64,000 nt of DNA from Lasiosphaeris hirsuta (GCA_030549175.1 JAUKUA010000001.1:6510001-6574000); one strand, 5' to 3'. Shown: positions 24,717 through 38,297, numbered from the stretch's first letter. Made by a program: numbers and translations. The notes: a model not told the origin generated them from the letters alone.

Positions 24717-27700
24717 TTTTGGCGACAGAGCCCGTGGTGTCTGGGGTGTGAACCGTGTCTTCGACTGACACTCGACTCGCACAGACCGAATTGGCTTAAC
24801 CCTAACGTCCGAACAGCCGAACCCTAAGCTCGGGCACTTCTTCTGCTCTTCCAGGCACAGAAGCCGCGCCGTTTCCAATGCTTCTCTCAAAGTCAGGTCA
24901 TACATACTACGAAAACCCGTGCTGTTATGCTTTACCTATTCAGCTTCCATCGTGCCAGCCCCCAGGTCATGCTGTGGAAAGACCCCTGCTGCAGAGAGTT
25001 GCTGTTGGAGCTGTTGAAGCTGTGGGTGTGTCAGTACCTACGTAGCCCCTCCATTTGTCAACTGTCAGCCACTGATTGGCGCTACCACCGCTACCACCCA
25101 CCCCCATTCCACAATCGGCTCCTGCAGCAGACATCCAACTCGCGTTCTTTTTTTCTCGAACGCTAGATCGAACATGTTCAAATAAAAAAAATTAAAATAA
25201 TTTAAAATAAAAAGACACGACCAGTTTCCCGAGCCTGATCATGGCTAATACGATGCGACTCAAGCCTACCTCGCGCCACCGTTTGAGCCTTGTCGCGTGC
25301 GGAACGGATCTCGACGGCAGGGACTGTCTCTAGGCGGTATGACAGGTCAACGATGAGAAAGCCATGTCGCAGATTCTGACCGACCTTCCAGCACATGAGA
25401 TTGCGGGATGGGCCTTGGCGCGTGGGTTTCTCCACAATCATGGTGGGTTCGATTCGTGCACTAAAATTCATTAACAGTGGGAAAAACGGCGGGTGAGGGG
25501 AAGGGGGGGGGACGAGGGGCGAGGGACACAAGGGGGGCGAGGGGGAGTGGGATGGCTCCATGGCTCGTGGGGCCGCGCGCTGATGCTTGACATCGAGCAA
25601 GATCGGGCCTGTTTCGGGAGATCGTCATGCCAGCCGATGGTCGGCGACAAAATAAAGCAAGACAAAAACAAAGGGACCTCAGCGCTCGACGCGTGCTCTG
25701 GCTGGAGCAAGATGAAGCTGATGGAGCTGACGGGGCTGGAGGGAGCTGGAGAGAGCTGGATGAATCGAAGGCTCTAGCTGGCTTGGGATGTTGGGCTGCT
25801 GCTTGTCAGCACAAGCAAGCAACAAAAGTTCCCTTCACTGTCGCAAGTGCAATGCGCTTTTAGAGTCGCGCTTGTTGCTGCCGCTGCGGCCGGCCAGTCT
25901 TCCGTTTTGATGCCATCAAATGCAGCGACACACCACGCCGCCCACCCGCCCCGTCCTAAGCACGACACAGGACGGAAACCCCGGTGGTGCCAAGTGTAGG
26001 GCGCACATTCGGCGATAGAGCGAGGGCGAGGGTGAGAGGTGAGAGGGTGCCAGTCTATCTCTGATGCCCTGATACCCGATTGATGTCTACTGTTGGTGAG
26101 GACACGGGGCAGTGACGTCTTCCCACGTCGAGAGCGGACGCGCCGGCAAACCGTCGCACAGGGTAGGCTTTCCAATTGCCTTGAGAAGCACACGACTCAA
26201 TTGACGATGACGGCAGCAACCTCAGCGCAGAAGGCGACTGGATATGTGGCTCGTCATGGTGGTGCCGAAATTGTCAAACAGGGAAACGCGACTTAACCGA
26301 CTCGGCCGTTGGCCATTTGCCTCTCTCCTGGCCAAGGCGGGTTCAACCGTCGCAGAGCCATCGGCTCCAAAAACAGACAAGTGCAGGGGCCCGTCGTTTG
26401 AGTTGGTGATCTCCTGCCTCGCAAGTGGCACCTCGTACAAGTATCTGGTGGGCTGATGAGCTTGGTGGTGATGGCGATGGTGATGGTGGGCGGAACGTGG
26501 GCGTTGAGACTTGCGGGGAGATACAAAGTACCGCGAGTTGCGTCGCACAAGAGATGTGTTGGCAGCCTTACTCGACGATGGCTCAGTTTCAGAGACAAGA
26601 TGGAGGGAAGCGAGGGCGCTGTTTGGATCGCCGGGAGGGCCCGGGCCGAAACCGTCGTGTTCCGCTGTCGCTGAGGCCGGCGTCCGGACTTGAGATAGGC
26701 TTAGGTGGTACGGGTACCTCAGTTGCTCCGTGTAGGTAATCAGAACCATCCGCGTATCCCGTTGGCTCCCAACCGTGACTACTAGCGGCCCAAGTGATCA
26801 GAGCCGCTCTCCGCTGCAGAACAAAGCAGCAAATCGGACGGTCTCTGGCCTCCGCACGGGATCAAACAACCACTGTGTAAGGCCTTTCCGCCATGTCTCG
26901 TGATCAGTGAGACAGCGAACATGGCTCTCGTTCGAGCCACGGCTTGCGTACTGAAGCCATCCCGACACAGTCCTCATCTAGCGCCAACACACATGATGCC
27001 CGGCGGATCGCATCAGAGGCAATGAAAATGAACAGTGTCGGCCAAAACAGTTTCAAGCAGCGACCCCGATGAGAGTCGGATGGATGTGTGGCGTTTTGTG
27101 CTTCCGCCACATGCTTCTTGACTCGCTCGGGCGTCGTCATGGCTTTGCAGCTACTTTCTGTCGGCGCTGTTACGGTGCTCTGGGTGGTCGGGCTGCAGGG
27201 CATGGCGGAGCAGTATGTGTGTGATTGCATGCTCCTCTCATGTAGGTCATAGCAAGGGATTTGGGGGGGTTTTTTTTCCTTCTATTTTATTTCCTCCCAG
27301 GATGCAGGCTGCAGGAGGGAGCCAGGTTTCAGAGCGGTGATGTCGGCATGGAAGACATATTCAGACTGGCTGATTGACACCCCCGATGTGGGTGATGCCG
27401 ACACCGCAAATCGCAATGAGCGTGCACCTCGGTACTGGGGGTTCGGCGTTGGTGCTCAGGGGCGGCGACGAGGGCGGTCCACGGGTCGGGAGAGCTCGGG
27501 CCCTGGCCGTGCTGCAAACGCGACGTTTTCGCAGGCCCCGCCTAGGTTGTCGTTCGTCCAAGACAGCACACAGTTTGGTTCTGGTCGGATTGATGCTACT
27601 GTTAGTCTCGACCGCTCAACCGCCCAGCCGCCCAACCATGGATTTTTTTCGGCCCCTCTGACAACCGGGAGCGGGCAATCGCTTCCTTACAGGGCACCTC

Positions 27701-30083
27701 GGCGACTTGTCCGTCCGGTCCCCATACCCGCCGCCAGGCAGGGGTCCTGGAGCAGCCTGGACCTTGTTGACTTGGCTAAACGTCTTCATCGAATGCCAGG
27801 TCCCTGACATAAACGCTCACCGAGTTCGTGCTGGACGTATGTGCGAGCCACACGGGCAGGCGGTTGTAACATGATTGCAAAGCAATTTTTTCCCTCTCTC
27901 GCATGGTGATTTGTCGTCATGCCGGCGGCAGCCATCCGCGGATTACGCCTAGTTGTCTTGTTGGGGGTACGAGATACCGTCCTGTCAAGACGCCGTACGG
28001 CGACGGCGTACCTGCATAGGAAGGGAATCCTGGGCGGGCCCAACCCGCGGACTTCAATATCCCTTACCAAATGGCATGGTTGATGAAAGGACGGCCGTAT
28101 CGACCGGCTTGTGCACCACTGCAACGATGGAATTTCGGCATCCACACTTTCTCCTGCCTGCCTACCACCGGGAGCCATCCCGCGTTCGAAGCTCTCGGGA
28201 ATGGCTCTGCCTGACGCCCTCGTGCCGTCCGTGTGTCCCGTGTACAGCACACAGTGATTGACAAAAATCGGCAGAGCATTGGCTCACCGGCTTCATGTCT
28301 TCGTTTTTAACGGCTTAAGGAGTTTCTTCTTGCGCAATCATCCCACACGCCCCCTTCCGTTGGACGACGGATATCTAATCCGTTTTGCAAAAATGGGGAG
28401 AAGGCTGTGTGTGGACCATGTTTCTCCAAAACTTGAGCTCCCCCCCCCCCCTTCTCCCCCATCCCCCAGGGGTCCTCCCCCAAAGGAGGCGCCAGGTATC
28501 GCGAGGTCCTAAGCCTGCTATCAGTGAAGTGTCATTACCCCTTTGGTCTGCACTAGAATCGATTGCACCAGCCGACCGCCATCAAAAGTTCCCCGGCCAT
28601 CGTTTAATGAAGGAGGCCTTCGCCGTGCGCCGCTTTGCATCCGTCGAAGGTGCAAAGAGACTCAGCCTTGCAGGGCCCTTTGATAGGGCTATTTGATAGC
28701 CTGCCACCTCAGCGACAACCCTGACTTGCTGACTTGGCCAAGGACAGATGCTCAAAGGGTGGGTGGGAGAGGACATGCCACATGCCGAGTACGCGGTATG
28801 CTGTTGACTAGTTGTAGGATCTCCACCGTTCCGACTCCGTCTGATTCGCCCCCGCTGCCGCCAGCGCAGCGCTACTGCGTACGGTGCTGTACATAGATAC
28901 ACGGCCGCAACTGCGCGTGCGGCGAATCCACTCATGATTGTGTGTCCCGACAACAAGCCGACTCGCGAGATTGCCGAGCAGAGATCCATGGAGGATTGCT
29001 GGCTGTTAGACCCTCCTCTGGAACCCTGTTAGACCCTGCCGAGAAGACTAGGAGATCGATCGTCGGCTCCCCGTCGCGAAGCACCAGGTCTGACTCGTGG
29101 CCAATGGCCGGACCGGGAAGGCACTCGCCATGTGATATCACTCGCCGTGCAGCGGGCAGTGTACAGGTCGCTGTAGTCCCGTCACGGGCCGCCGGTGCTG
29201 GATTGGGCTCTATAAACAGAAGTCGAACGATCTTGACTGCGGTCTGGCCCGCCCGTGACCCATAATCGATCGACCATGTGCAGGCGAGGACTGGCGAGGC
29301 GCGAGGCCAGGAGGAGCTGGATGTATGTTGGATCCTCAATGATGGACGCGAGGAGCTGAATGCTGGCTGCTGGCTGCTGGCGGGCATGAGGGGAGCCATG
29401 AGCCACGAGCCAGGAGGCATAGCGAGGCCCCGGAGTGTGAGTTCCTTGATGTACGGCCAAAGTACCGTAAAGGTACCTAGGCGGACAAGGACGCAGAACG
29501 AGTCCAGTCTGAGTCGAGTTTGGGTCCATGCAGATTGGCTGCGTGGTGGAGCATCTCGACGACCAGACGACTTGACTCCGCACGACCATCTAGCGTCCAG
29601 CCAGCATCCAGCCCATTTTAAAGCCTCAACCCAGAGTTATCCCACATACTACTAGCCCACATAGTTCCGTATGGAGTGTATGCGCGCGCTGCGGTTTGGT
29701 GGGGTGAGATGTGCGGAGCGGGACCAGTGAACCGCTGAACCGCTGAACCGCGCGCTGCAGCACCGTGTCCAGGCTCCCAGGATGTCTCCAGGCTATCCAA
29801 ACCGTCCAGGCTGTCCATGGAAGCTGTCCAGACTCTGTAAGACTTGTCGACCGAAAGACCTAGGCTTGGCTGCGGCCCTTCTCAGGTAAACCATGTGTGC
29901 CAAAATCTAGGGCGCACGCAGCGGTGGAAACAGGGACGGGACGGCATATGCGGCTTCTTGGCGGTCGCTATGCTCTCACGAGCACTGGCGACAGCTAACT
30001 AGGGCGTAAAAAGAAACAAGGAAAGAAGGCTGTAATAAAATGACAGAAACCAGAGCGAAGACAACGGCAGCAAAGCTGTGAAA

Positions 30084-30200
30084 GTGCAAGTGCGACTGAC
30101 TGCGACTGTCTGCAACTATCTGCAACTGTCTGCAACTCACTGCACCTGAGCGCACCTGAGCGTAACTGAGCGCATCTCAACGCAACTGAATTGCGATGGA
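30084..30200. repeat. Degenerate CTGCAACT-type tandem array
   Basis: About ten diverged copies of a 10-12 nt unit of the form ctgcaactgt, drifting to cacctgagcg and aacgcaactg. It is about 1.5 kb upstream of the glycosyltransferase gene. Confidence 0.7.
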
Positions 30201-30523
30201 AATGCAACTGCAAAAACGCAGGCAGGAATGGGTAACTGCACAAGAAATTTTGCTCTGGGGCACGTCAACCGTGTAGCGGCTTCCGTTTTCCATCATGTCT
30301 GGCTGCACACCCCTCCAACATGCACCTTCCCCCCCAAAGGAGGGCCCTTGCCCATGCGACCCTGGCAGAAGAGACATCTACTACATGCACCCCCAGTCAT
30401 TCCTTCCGATTGACGTCCCGTCGTCGAGCTCCCGAAGCACCTGGCTGCAAGTGTGTGCACTCCTCTACGTACCCGCTTCTTGCCGTATGGGGTTTCCCTC
30501 CACTTCACCTTGAAAGCGCGCAG

Positions 30524-30551
30524 CAGTTGCAGCAGTTGCAGCAGTTGCAGC
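30524..30551. repeat. CAGTTGCAG tandem repeat
   Basis: Three near-perfect 9-nt units of cagttgcag, in the upstream region of the glycosyltransferase gene. Confidence 0.85.
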
Positions 30552-31695
30552 TTGCACCACACACAGCAGCAGCCAGAGGCAGCTCGTCGAAGCAGCTAAG
30601 GTGCTCTTTTGAGGTACACAGGTACCTGGCTCTCAAGATTGCTTTCCATTCTCTTGCATTCTCCATCTCTCGTGCAGCCAGCAGCCAGGTACCGAATGTA
30701 CGGGGCACAGTGCTGCGAGTACTTGCCCGACGTGGTCGTCTGGCCTGCTGCCGACGTCCAACACAGTACACCGCATGTACTGTCGTCCCAAATCCAAAGT
30801 CGAGCGCAGTTTTCCCTCGTTTCCATGCAGTCGATGGCGCGCTGCCATTCGTCCTCCATTCGTCTCGTCCACATCCCCCGGGTCGACATGTCTACTTCGC
30901 GGGACGTGACAAGGCCTGGCGCATTGCGCATCTCCTGGGCTCGCTTCATCTGCTACTTCTGCTACCTCTGTCTTCCTTACCACTCTCTCTGAGCTCTGTC
31001 GGCCATGGCTATATATCCTAGCTCTCCCTCCTCCTTCCCTCCCCCCCATTCTCTCGAGTCTAGAACCCCGGCACGCGCTACAGCCTTGTTTCTTTTTGTC
31101 ATTGATGTTTTCAACGGCCAATTGGTCCTAGCAATGGCTTTATTTCCTTAAAGTGCCTCCGTCTCGTGTGTACAACAAGCTGGGACTCTTTGCCGAAAGG
31201 TACATCCTGCGTGTTGCGAAGGCCACCTCCGCCTCCATCAGTCGTTTTGTTTGATTTCTGTCGCCTCTCACAAGAAAGGCCAGACGCTACCGCAAAAGAC
31301 CCATTTTCCGTCCAGCTACGCTCTCCCTAGACAACCCAGACGTGTCTCTCGCCTCCACCCCTCCTCCCCCAAGAGCCCGCGCCAGTCCACTGCTTCCATG
31401 CTGCAGCCGTGCCGTCGTTCGGCTACACGACCCGCTGTCCTCTCCGGTTCTCGCCCAGCCCATCTACTGGCCAGAATATCGCCATCCCCGGAACGCCGAA
31501 CGCCCTAAACAAAAAATTATTCTCTCCTCCTCCCCACGCTTAAATCCTTCAACTTGGCGGTAGCAGCCAAGGAAGGCTCCTCAACACACCACATTCAGAA
31601 GCACTATCGGAAACTGGGTCCCCCTTCTCCCCGTCCCCTCGGCAACAACAAATCGCAAGCACTCTCGTACTAGCTACTTGCTAGTCGTCATCAGC

Positions 31696-33381
31696 ATGGC
31701 TGGACTAATGGATATCGTAATTCCGAAGCTGGACTTCCTCCAGTCCGTGAAATTCTGGGCAACATTTCACACCGTTTTCTGGTATGGCCAACACGCAGAG
31801 CTTCTCCTATTTCCTTCAGAGCTAACAGCCTCGCCAGGATCTGGCGCTACCTGCGGCTCATCGTGCACTGCATAAGTCACTGGAGATATAAGTCGATAAC
31901 ACCCCCTGAAAAGCCATCCTATACATCGGAGGATGTCACTGTCATCATTCCCACCATTCACAACCATTTTCCGGATCTAAGGGGCAAGCTTGAGAGTATT
32001 CTCGCCTGCCGACCCGCGAAATTGATATTGGTAACCACATGGAACAAGTATGATCAGCTGCAGAAGATGGCTGCAACGCTGAAGTCGCCCGCGGCCGCTC
32101 ACCCCACCGTTATCGAGGTGCTCCACGTCGACAAGGCGAACAAGCGCCTCCAGGTGTGCGAAGCACTCAAAGATGACCACGTTAAGACGCGGATAACGGT
32201 CATGGCCGACGACGATGTAGAGTGGCCGGTCACGCTGATGCCCTGGCTTCTCGCGCCCTTCGAGGACGAGCAGATGGGCGGCGTCGGGACCTGCCAGAGA
32301 GTAAAGCGCGTCGATGGCGATCTGACAACGCGCGTTTATAATTGGCTCGGGGCAGCTTATATCGAACGACGAAACTTTGAAATCTCAGCGACGCACAACA
32401 TCGATGGTGGCACTTCCTGCATGTCCGGCCGCACGGGTGCCTATAGGACCGAGATTCTCAAGTCCTTCGATTTTATGGACGGCTTCAAAAACGAAAAATG
32501 GGGCAAGTATATTCTCAATGCGGACGACGACAACTTTGTCACTCGATGGCTGGTGGCCAACCAAAAGAAGACTTGGATCCAGTACAATCCCGAATGCGAA
32601 ATCGAGACCACACTGGAGACCAGCACAAAGTTCCTTTACCAGTGCTCACGCTGGGCAAGGAGCAATTGGAGGAGCAACTGGACCAGTCTGGTGCAGGAGA
32701 GATATGTGCTCACGTGCGTTTGGCCCCCCTTCCCCACATCGGCCAATCCTTGTCAGTCTTGTTGGTCAGTCTCACTAACCGCAACGAACATAACAGTCAG
32801 CAGCCATGGTGTACCTACGCCTTGCATTTCGCTACTTTCACCTCGTTAGCATTTGTCACCGACCCGCTCCTGCTCTATTCGTGCTGGCGGGCTACGGAGA
32901 ACTGGGCCTCGACGAACCGCCATACCCTCCTAGCAGCTGAGCTCATTTTCATGTTCTGCTTTACCAAGGTTGTGAAACTTGTGGGACTGTTCCGCAGAAA
33001 CCCGAGTGACATCGTCTTTCTACCTGTCTCGATCCTTTTTGGCTACTTCCACGGCTTCATCAAGCTTTACGCGCTCTTTACACTCAAGCAGGTGAGTCCC
33101 CATGTTATCCAGTCGGCCTTTTTCTGGGGCAGTATATGCTGACCAAAATGTAGACATCTTGGGGCAGCCGAGAGGATGGTGACGAGCACAACCAGTTCAG
33201 ACTACAAGAAAAGAATCTTCCTCGCAGTCAGAGTATGGCCATACCGTCCGGGCCAGATATGCCCGACCATGTGAGCCCGCAAGCACGCCGAATGACCGCC
33301 ATTTTGCAGAAATGCGAATTCGGTAGTCCTGTGTGTGCAGACGTTGGACGTCCTGTAACGTTGAGGAGTCCGGTTCCGTAA
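31696..33381 (+). CDS. Family-2 glycosyltransferase, Cps1-like polysaccharide synthase
   Basis: Exons 31696-31781, 31838-32713, 32797-33091 and 33154-33381 give 494 residues. It is a membrane processive GT2 enzyme of the fungal Cps1/GT2 group, related to hyaluronan and cellulose synthases. Homologues are needed for normal hyphal wall and growth (family knowledge). An N-terminal hydrophobic segment lies at about residues 15-40 and crosses intron 1. The catalytic domain holds VTVIIPT, the sugar-nucleotide motif MADDDVEWP, the acceptor motif NADDDNFVTRW and the product-binding QCSRWARSNW (Q-x2-R-W). Two to three C-terminal membrane helices follow (FATFTSLAFVTDPLLLY, ELIFMFCFTKVVKLVGL, LPVSILFGYFHGFIKLYALF). 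The tail is short and hydrophilic. Introns are 56, 83 and 62 nt and all phases agree. The product (a wall glucan or another polymer) cannot be told from sequence. Confidence 0.93.
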
Positions 33382-36300
33382 TGCACTACGGTGACGTGGG
33401 CGACACTCCTGCGAGGTTTGCCATTGTCAGCTCTTGGCCGGCACGATCACGGCGCATGAAAATCACGATTCATATGGCTGAACAATCCGGATTTTTGTTT
33501 CTCTCGATCATCATTGATATGGCGCAGGGGTGAGGTAAAAACAGGACTCCCCACCTTTCAGGGGCGGGACGGCATTTGGATATTTTTCCTTTCAATGTTT
33601 GGACGACTGCGGCATGGCTTCAAACCGATACTGGCCATTTTGCTCCTAATAATCCACGGTGTGTGTTTTTCTTTCTTGAACTTCTGGGCTAAAATACGGC
33701 GGTTCGGCTCGAGCTAAAAGTTGTTTCATTTCTGGACTCCTGTTGGGAATTATGTTTCGGTTCATGTCTTCACCCGGAACTTGGCATTGGAGGGATGGGT
33801 CACCGACACCAAAAAATGTAATGGTATAACACTTGCAAGCGCAAAGTGGTGGGGCGGGGAAGCGTGTTGGTCGTCCCTCATCCCTCGCCGGGGCATAGAG
33901 AGAGGTTTCCGGCGTCTTCTTTTGCGGGAAAGAGAAAAGCGAACGGGGAATCTCCAGGGTAACTTTCAAGGGCATAACAGCTGGCTCACGCAAGTCTTCG
34001 AAATTGGCCCAGACAGCCAAACAAAAGACGCATTAGAATGGGATCCGTTAGAACTAGGGTAGATAGACTGACGGAGACAACTCTCATCAATGGCGAAGAC
34101 TCTTTACGTCTCCTCAGCAGAACTGGGTACAGCTGTGAAGAACTGAATTTTGAAAGGCCCAGGGCGAGGGCCGAGGCTGTGACGACGCTGTCGAGGGCGA
34201 GTGTACCGAGATGTGTGGCCAATCAGCAGGTAGTTGGTGTCCCAATCTGGCTACTAGCAGCGGCCATGGAGCCAGGGGTAGCCCGTACATAGGTAGCAGC
34301 ATCTACTGCTATCAGGTAGCACGGCAGGCCGATGCACGCCATCGTGCGTACGGCGTATTCCTGGAGCGCCAACGGTGAGATTCTGGCTCTTTTTGGCCCC
34401 TCTCACGGGCCGGGGATGGGCAAGATGTTACACGGCATTTCTGACAAGGCGGGCTGGGACAAGTCGATTCGCCGGTCACTTTGGGAAATACATGGATGGC
34501 ATACACAGTACGGACACCAGAGTCGTACAGGTCGAGGACAGGGCCGACAGGCCTGTATGTATGTACATGCTGCGCCGGCGCCAAAACGGCTACATGGCTA
34601 CATGAGTCCTACAGTACCATACTTATAGTACCTATAGTACTTCGTACTTGGCCCACACGATTGCGAAATGTGCCGCCGGCACGCCGCCTCGACGACGTCT
34701 GATCAGGACTCTGTCGGAAATTTCTGATAGGCCCATCTCGACTGCATGTCCCAGCAAATACGGCCGGCACCCATGGATGTGTACTGTTTACATATACACA
34801 TACACGAGCTACATATGCAGCCGGGTACATGACAGCACCCAGTCTCTTTCATGTACGGCTCTCCCCGCAGCTGTTTTGCTCTCCTTCTCTCCCTCCCCCG
34901 GTGGCCCGTTGGCCCGTTGGGTCTTTCGAAGCCACCGGGCTCTGTTCCAAAGAAGGGCCCGACCACGGAGCGTTGCCTCCCCCCTCTTTTCACCCCCTGG
35001 CCCCAAGTGAGGCCGCGGGTACCAATTCCACGGGTCAGCGACATTCGCCCGCACTCCGGGATCGATGGGAATGGCATTGGAATGGCGACTTGGTCAGCCA
35101 GTTGACGTTAGGCTGCGTTGTGTGTTGCTAAATATTATCAATTACTCCCAGACGGCCTCCCGGGTTGAGCAAACACGGACACACACGGGCCAGCACGTCC
35201 TTGAGCTTGGGAAGGCATCTTGAAGAATTTTCATGTTTTTTTACCCTTCTACCAATGAGAGGCTCCGAAACGTCACCTAGGTGAGCTACCTGCAGGAGCC
35301 CATGCCGTCGATGCACACAACGGAAGCTGCAATTAGCAGCATGGGGGCGGCACCTGACAGCCATCAAAATTTAATGAATTAATTATCCAAAACTCTTCGC
35401 TAATGTGGTAATGTGGCATCGAGCTTTTGCACACTTTGGTTCTCAATTGCCTCTTCTGTCGCCAAAACACCCTCTCCCCACCCGAGACCCTCAGATATGT
35501 CAACGAGGCCAAGAGCCAGAGGTTCGTGATCAAAAGACACTGTCTCCCCTTCCAATCCCGTGCTCCGCGCCTTCCACAGAGAAGATCAGACGACCCCTTC
35601 GCATTATCATCAATTCCACTTGGGAACCCTGATTCGCCCGAAGCAGTGACAGTCTGGGGACCATTCCGGCAAGCTGATAGGCTGCTCAAAATCGAGGTGG
35701 ATGGGCCGTCGTGAACTTTGCCGTCGCCGAGGTTCACGGCAGTGCTCGATTTCATCACCCACCCATGCGAGCCATCCGGGATCGAGCCGGTATGGTCGAT
35801 GGACTCGCCCTCCCCCCCTATGACATAATGACTAATAGAGCTAACTAGTCCGCATCGAAACGACTACACACCAATGTTGAATGTTGTACATACATAGATG
35901 GGAGACGTTGGATGTGGAGGGGTCGCATTTGCCAAGAGGCCGATTTGGGAAGGGTCTCGATCTTGACGAACATACCCCCGTCCCCAGGCCAAGCCCTGCC
36001 ATGCCCAGCGCTGGGACTCGGGCGGGCCAGCAACTTGATTCCACGGCCACGTCAAGCACAAAGCAGCGCGTTAGAGAATCGACCGAATCGTCCCTGTGCA
36101 TTTCTTAAGAGTAGCTAACACTGCTGGCCCGGCCGCCTCGGGGCGGCCACTCAATCAGCGGTGCACTCAATATCGAGCCCGCCGGAGTCCACAGGCAGTT
36201 CGTCCGACAGGGAACAGTCTCGACACCCCGGGTGGCTCCTCACCCGTCCACCCACCCACCCTCCACCATGCCACCATACCACCATGCCCTCCCGCCGACC

Positions 36301-36453
36301 AGGCTCGCCAGGGGCACGCCCTTGAGGTGCGTCCAGCGGCATCTCTTCCATGCCGTGACAATCCACCCCTCCCCCTTTACATCACCCGCTGCATCTAACC
36401 ACATCCCCTTGGACCTGCGTCTGCTGGAGTTAGAGGGTGGCACAAGATGCTAG
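33382..36453. other. Intergenic between GT2 gene and relic
   Basis: No supportable gene. The first few hundred bases are presumably GT2 3' untranslated sequence. Short frames on both strands have no recognisable protein character. Confidence 0.55.
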
Positions 36454-36788
36454 ACACTTCACGTTAAGTTCGGCATCAAGACGTGCTACCGAGTCTACGA
36501 TGATGCTGACGCCCCAGAACGCAAGTTGTGAGTGCGCTGGGGGCTTGGACTAACCGGAAGCAGATTCACACATGAGCCTATTGGTAACTGTCTCACACGG
36601 CCGCCAAGTGGTGGGAACCGTTCGCTGAGCCATTGCTCATCGCCTCCTTAGGTATACAGATCGTCACCGTCCAAAGTCACGATTTGTATGTCAACACGGA
36701 TTTCAATGCCCCCAGGGAGACGATAAAAGGGTTTTCCTCGAGCGTAGGAATTGCCCATGAGCTTCAGCCAAGGCTTATCTTTTTATGA
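36454..36788 (+). pseudogene. Relic or partial spliced gene, unidentified
   Basis: Three short coding-like blocks join in frame: 36454-36527, 36564-36583 and 36652-36788. They are separated by intron-like gaps with GT..AG ends (36528-36563, with GTGAGT, CTAAC and CAG; 36584-36651, with GTAACT and TTAG). The joined frame is about 76 residues, including GIKTCYRVYDDADAPERKL and QIVTVQSHDLYVNTDFNAP, and ends in TGA. The block starts directly after a TAG that doubles as a possible 3' splice site. I found no upstream exon or initiator ATG. The first gap, 36 nt, is shorter than any other intron in the window, which suggests a small deletion. I do not recognise the family. Most likely it is the 3' end or a fragment of a lost gene, less likely the visible part of a gene with unseen exons. 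Confidence 0.5.
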
Positions 36789-37424
36789 TGGTCCACCATT
36801 GTCCGTCCTCTGTTGTTGAATTACAGTTGAATTCGAGCAGCAATCTGGTATCCAAAGCCCTACCTTTTTTCTTCTTCTTCGATATCAGTTACAACGCTAG
36901 CGAACAAGCTACACTAGATGTGGGTTGTGATATCAAATTCTAGCAACCTGGCTACGCTAGCAGTTGGTGTTCCGGGAATGCACATGAGCTCAAGGTCAGC
37001 ATCCAGCTGACCAGCCAGTCAGGAGTCATCCTCGGTCTGAAGGGCTGCACACCTAGGGTGGCGAGGGGTTGTTCTTGAGAGAGGGGGTAGAGGAGGGAGG
37101 GGTGAAGGCTGGAGAGTTGACAGGTTAGAAAAACGCCCATGCGGAGAAGCAAGCTGGCCATTTTCCTAACCCCAAATGGAGAACAAATACGCGGTTCTCT
37201 CTTCGCGAATGTACGTATGCTGCGTCTACTTCGACGTCAGTCACCAAGCTGCTCAACCTCAGTACGCCTCGGCAAGATGAGTCGGACTTGTTTTTGCGAA
37301 GGATCGACTCGCCGGCTGCCGTGCAGGAGGGTGCATGTCGCGGACATACCGGATATCGATCCCGTGCGTCCCAAGAGATGTTGCTCATGACGCCGATGGT
37401 ATCTGATATGCCCTCTTGCATTCA

Positions 37425-37446
37425 GGGGGGGGGGGGGGGGGGGGGG
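37425..37446. repeat. Poly-G tract (22 nt)
   Basis: An uninterrupted run of 22 G, potentially able to form G-quadruplex structures or to cause polymerase slippage. Confidence 0.9.
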
Positions 37447-38297
37447 TCACTCATGCAGGGCTTCCCAACGTGGTTCCATCGACATCGTGAGCAGATGCAA
37501 GCCCACGTCTGCCATAGCCAGCGAGCAACATGGATAGCCAGCACGGCAATTTTGGGGGTTTTTATGACAAAGGCGAATGAGAAGGTGTCGATGCGGCGAG
37601 CTGACAGACCACATCCGCGGGGCAGCTAGCGGACGATGGACTGTATAGCATGTCGGAAGCAAGCCAGGGCGATGCAGGGGACGCGGCAGTAGCAAAGAGC
37701 AGAACCGGAGACGGGAATAAGCAATTCGGCGAGAGGATTCTCGAAGCCGCGAGATCGGCAATTGAGACGAGGAAACATGGCATTGGGAATGTACAAATCG
37801 CCAGCGAATCCGGGCCAGCTGCTCTCCATATTCGACCTCACATTATTGTGGAATATCACGGCGGATGCTTTGCGGGTGTAACGAACACGCCATATGGCTG
37901 TTCAATCATCAACCACACCCATCATGGTTAACAACCATGGAAGAGCTGACGCAACTAACACTGCTATCCTACGATTATGCCGGACCGCGTAGGCGACAGA
38001 GGTGGTAGACAGCCATCCTATGTGATAAGCGCGGGAAGCGACTAGTCGACTTGGCCAAAACAGATACGGGATTTCGGGCATTGTGGCGCTCTCGGCTTGG
38101 TTAACATACCTCAGCCTGGGCTCTGCTACTAGTGGGGATCCTTTGACCTTCCAACATGCGCATCTGCTCGCCCTGTGACTTGAGAGGTCACATTTGGCAC
38201 GGCTTGTTTGATGTGCCGCTTGTGGGGGCGATTTTTGGGATTCTGACGAGTAGCCGCGAGCTTCGGCTTGGACTGTATAGCTAGGCGGCGTCGTCTG

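Larger units (their letters stand above)
17018..31695. other. 14.7-kb gene-free divergent intergenic interval
   Basis: The stretch lies between a minus-strand gene starting at 17017 and a plus-strand gene starting at 31696. I checked the open frames on both strands. They are short or Cys/Arg/Ser/Pro-rich, overlap each other, and show no protein motif or splice-consistent extension. The stretch contains many simple-sequence tracts (listed separately). It could hold long promoters, non-coding transcripts or genes too degenerate to see. Confidence 0.55.

Noticed and set aside
25440..25460. tRNA B-box-like ggttcgattc
   Set aside because: No matching A-box, anticodon arm or acceptor-stem pairing could be drawn around it.
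36450..36480. Possible 5S rRNA-like segment
   Set aside because: A brief superficial resemblance only; the conserved internal control region of fungal 5S genes is absent and the segment reads as protein-coding instead.
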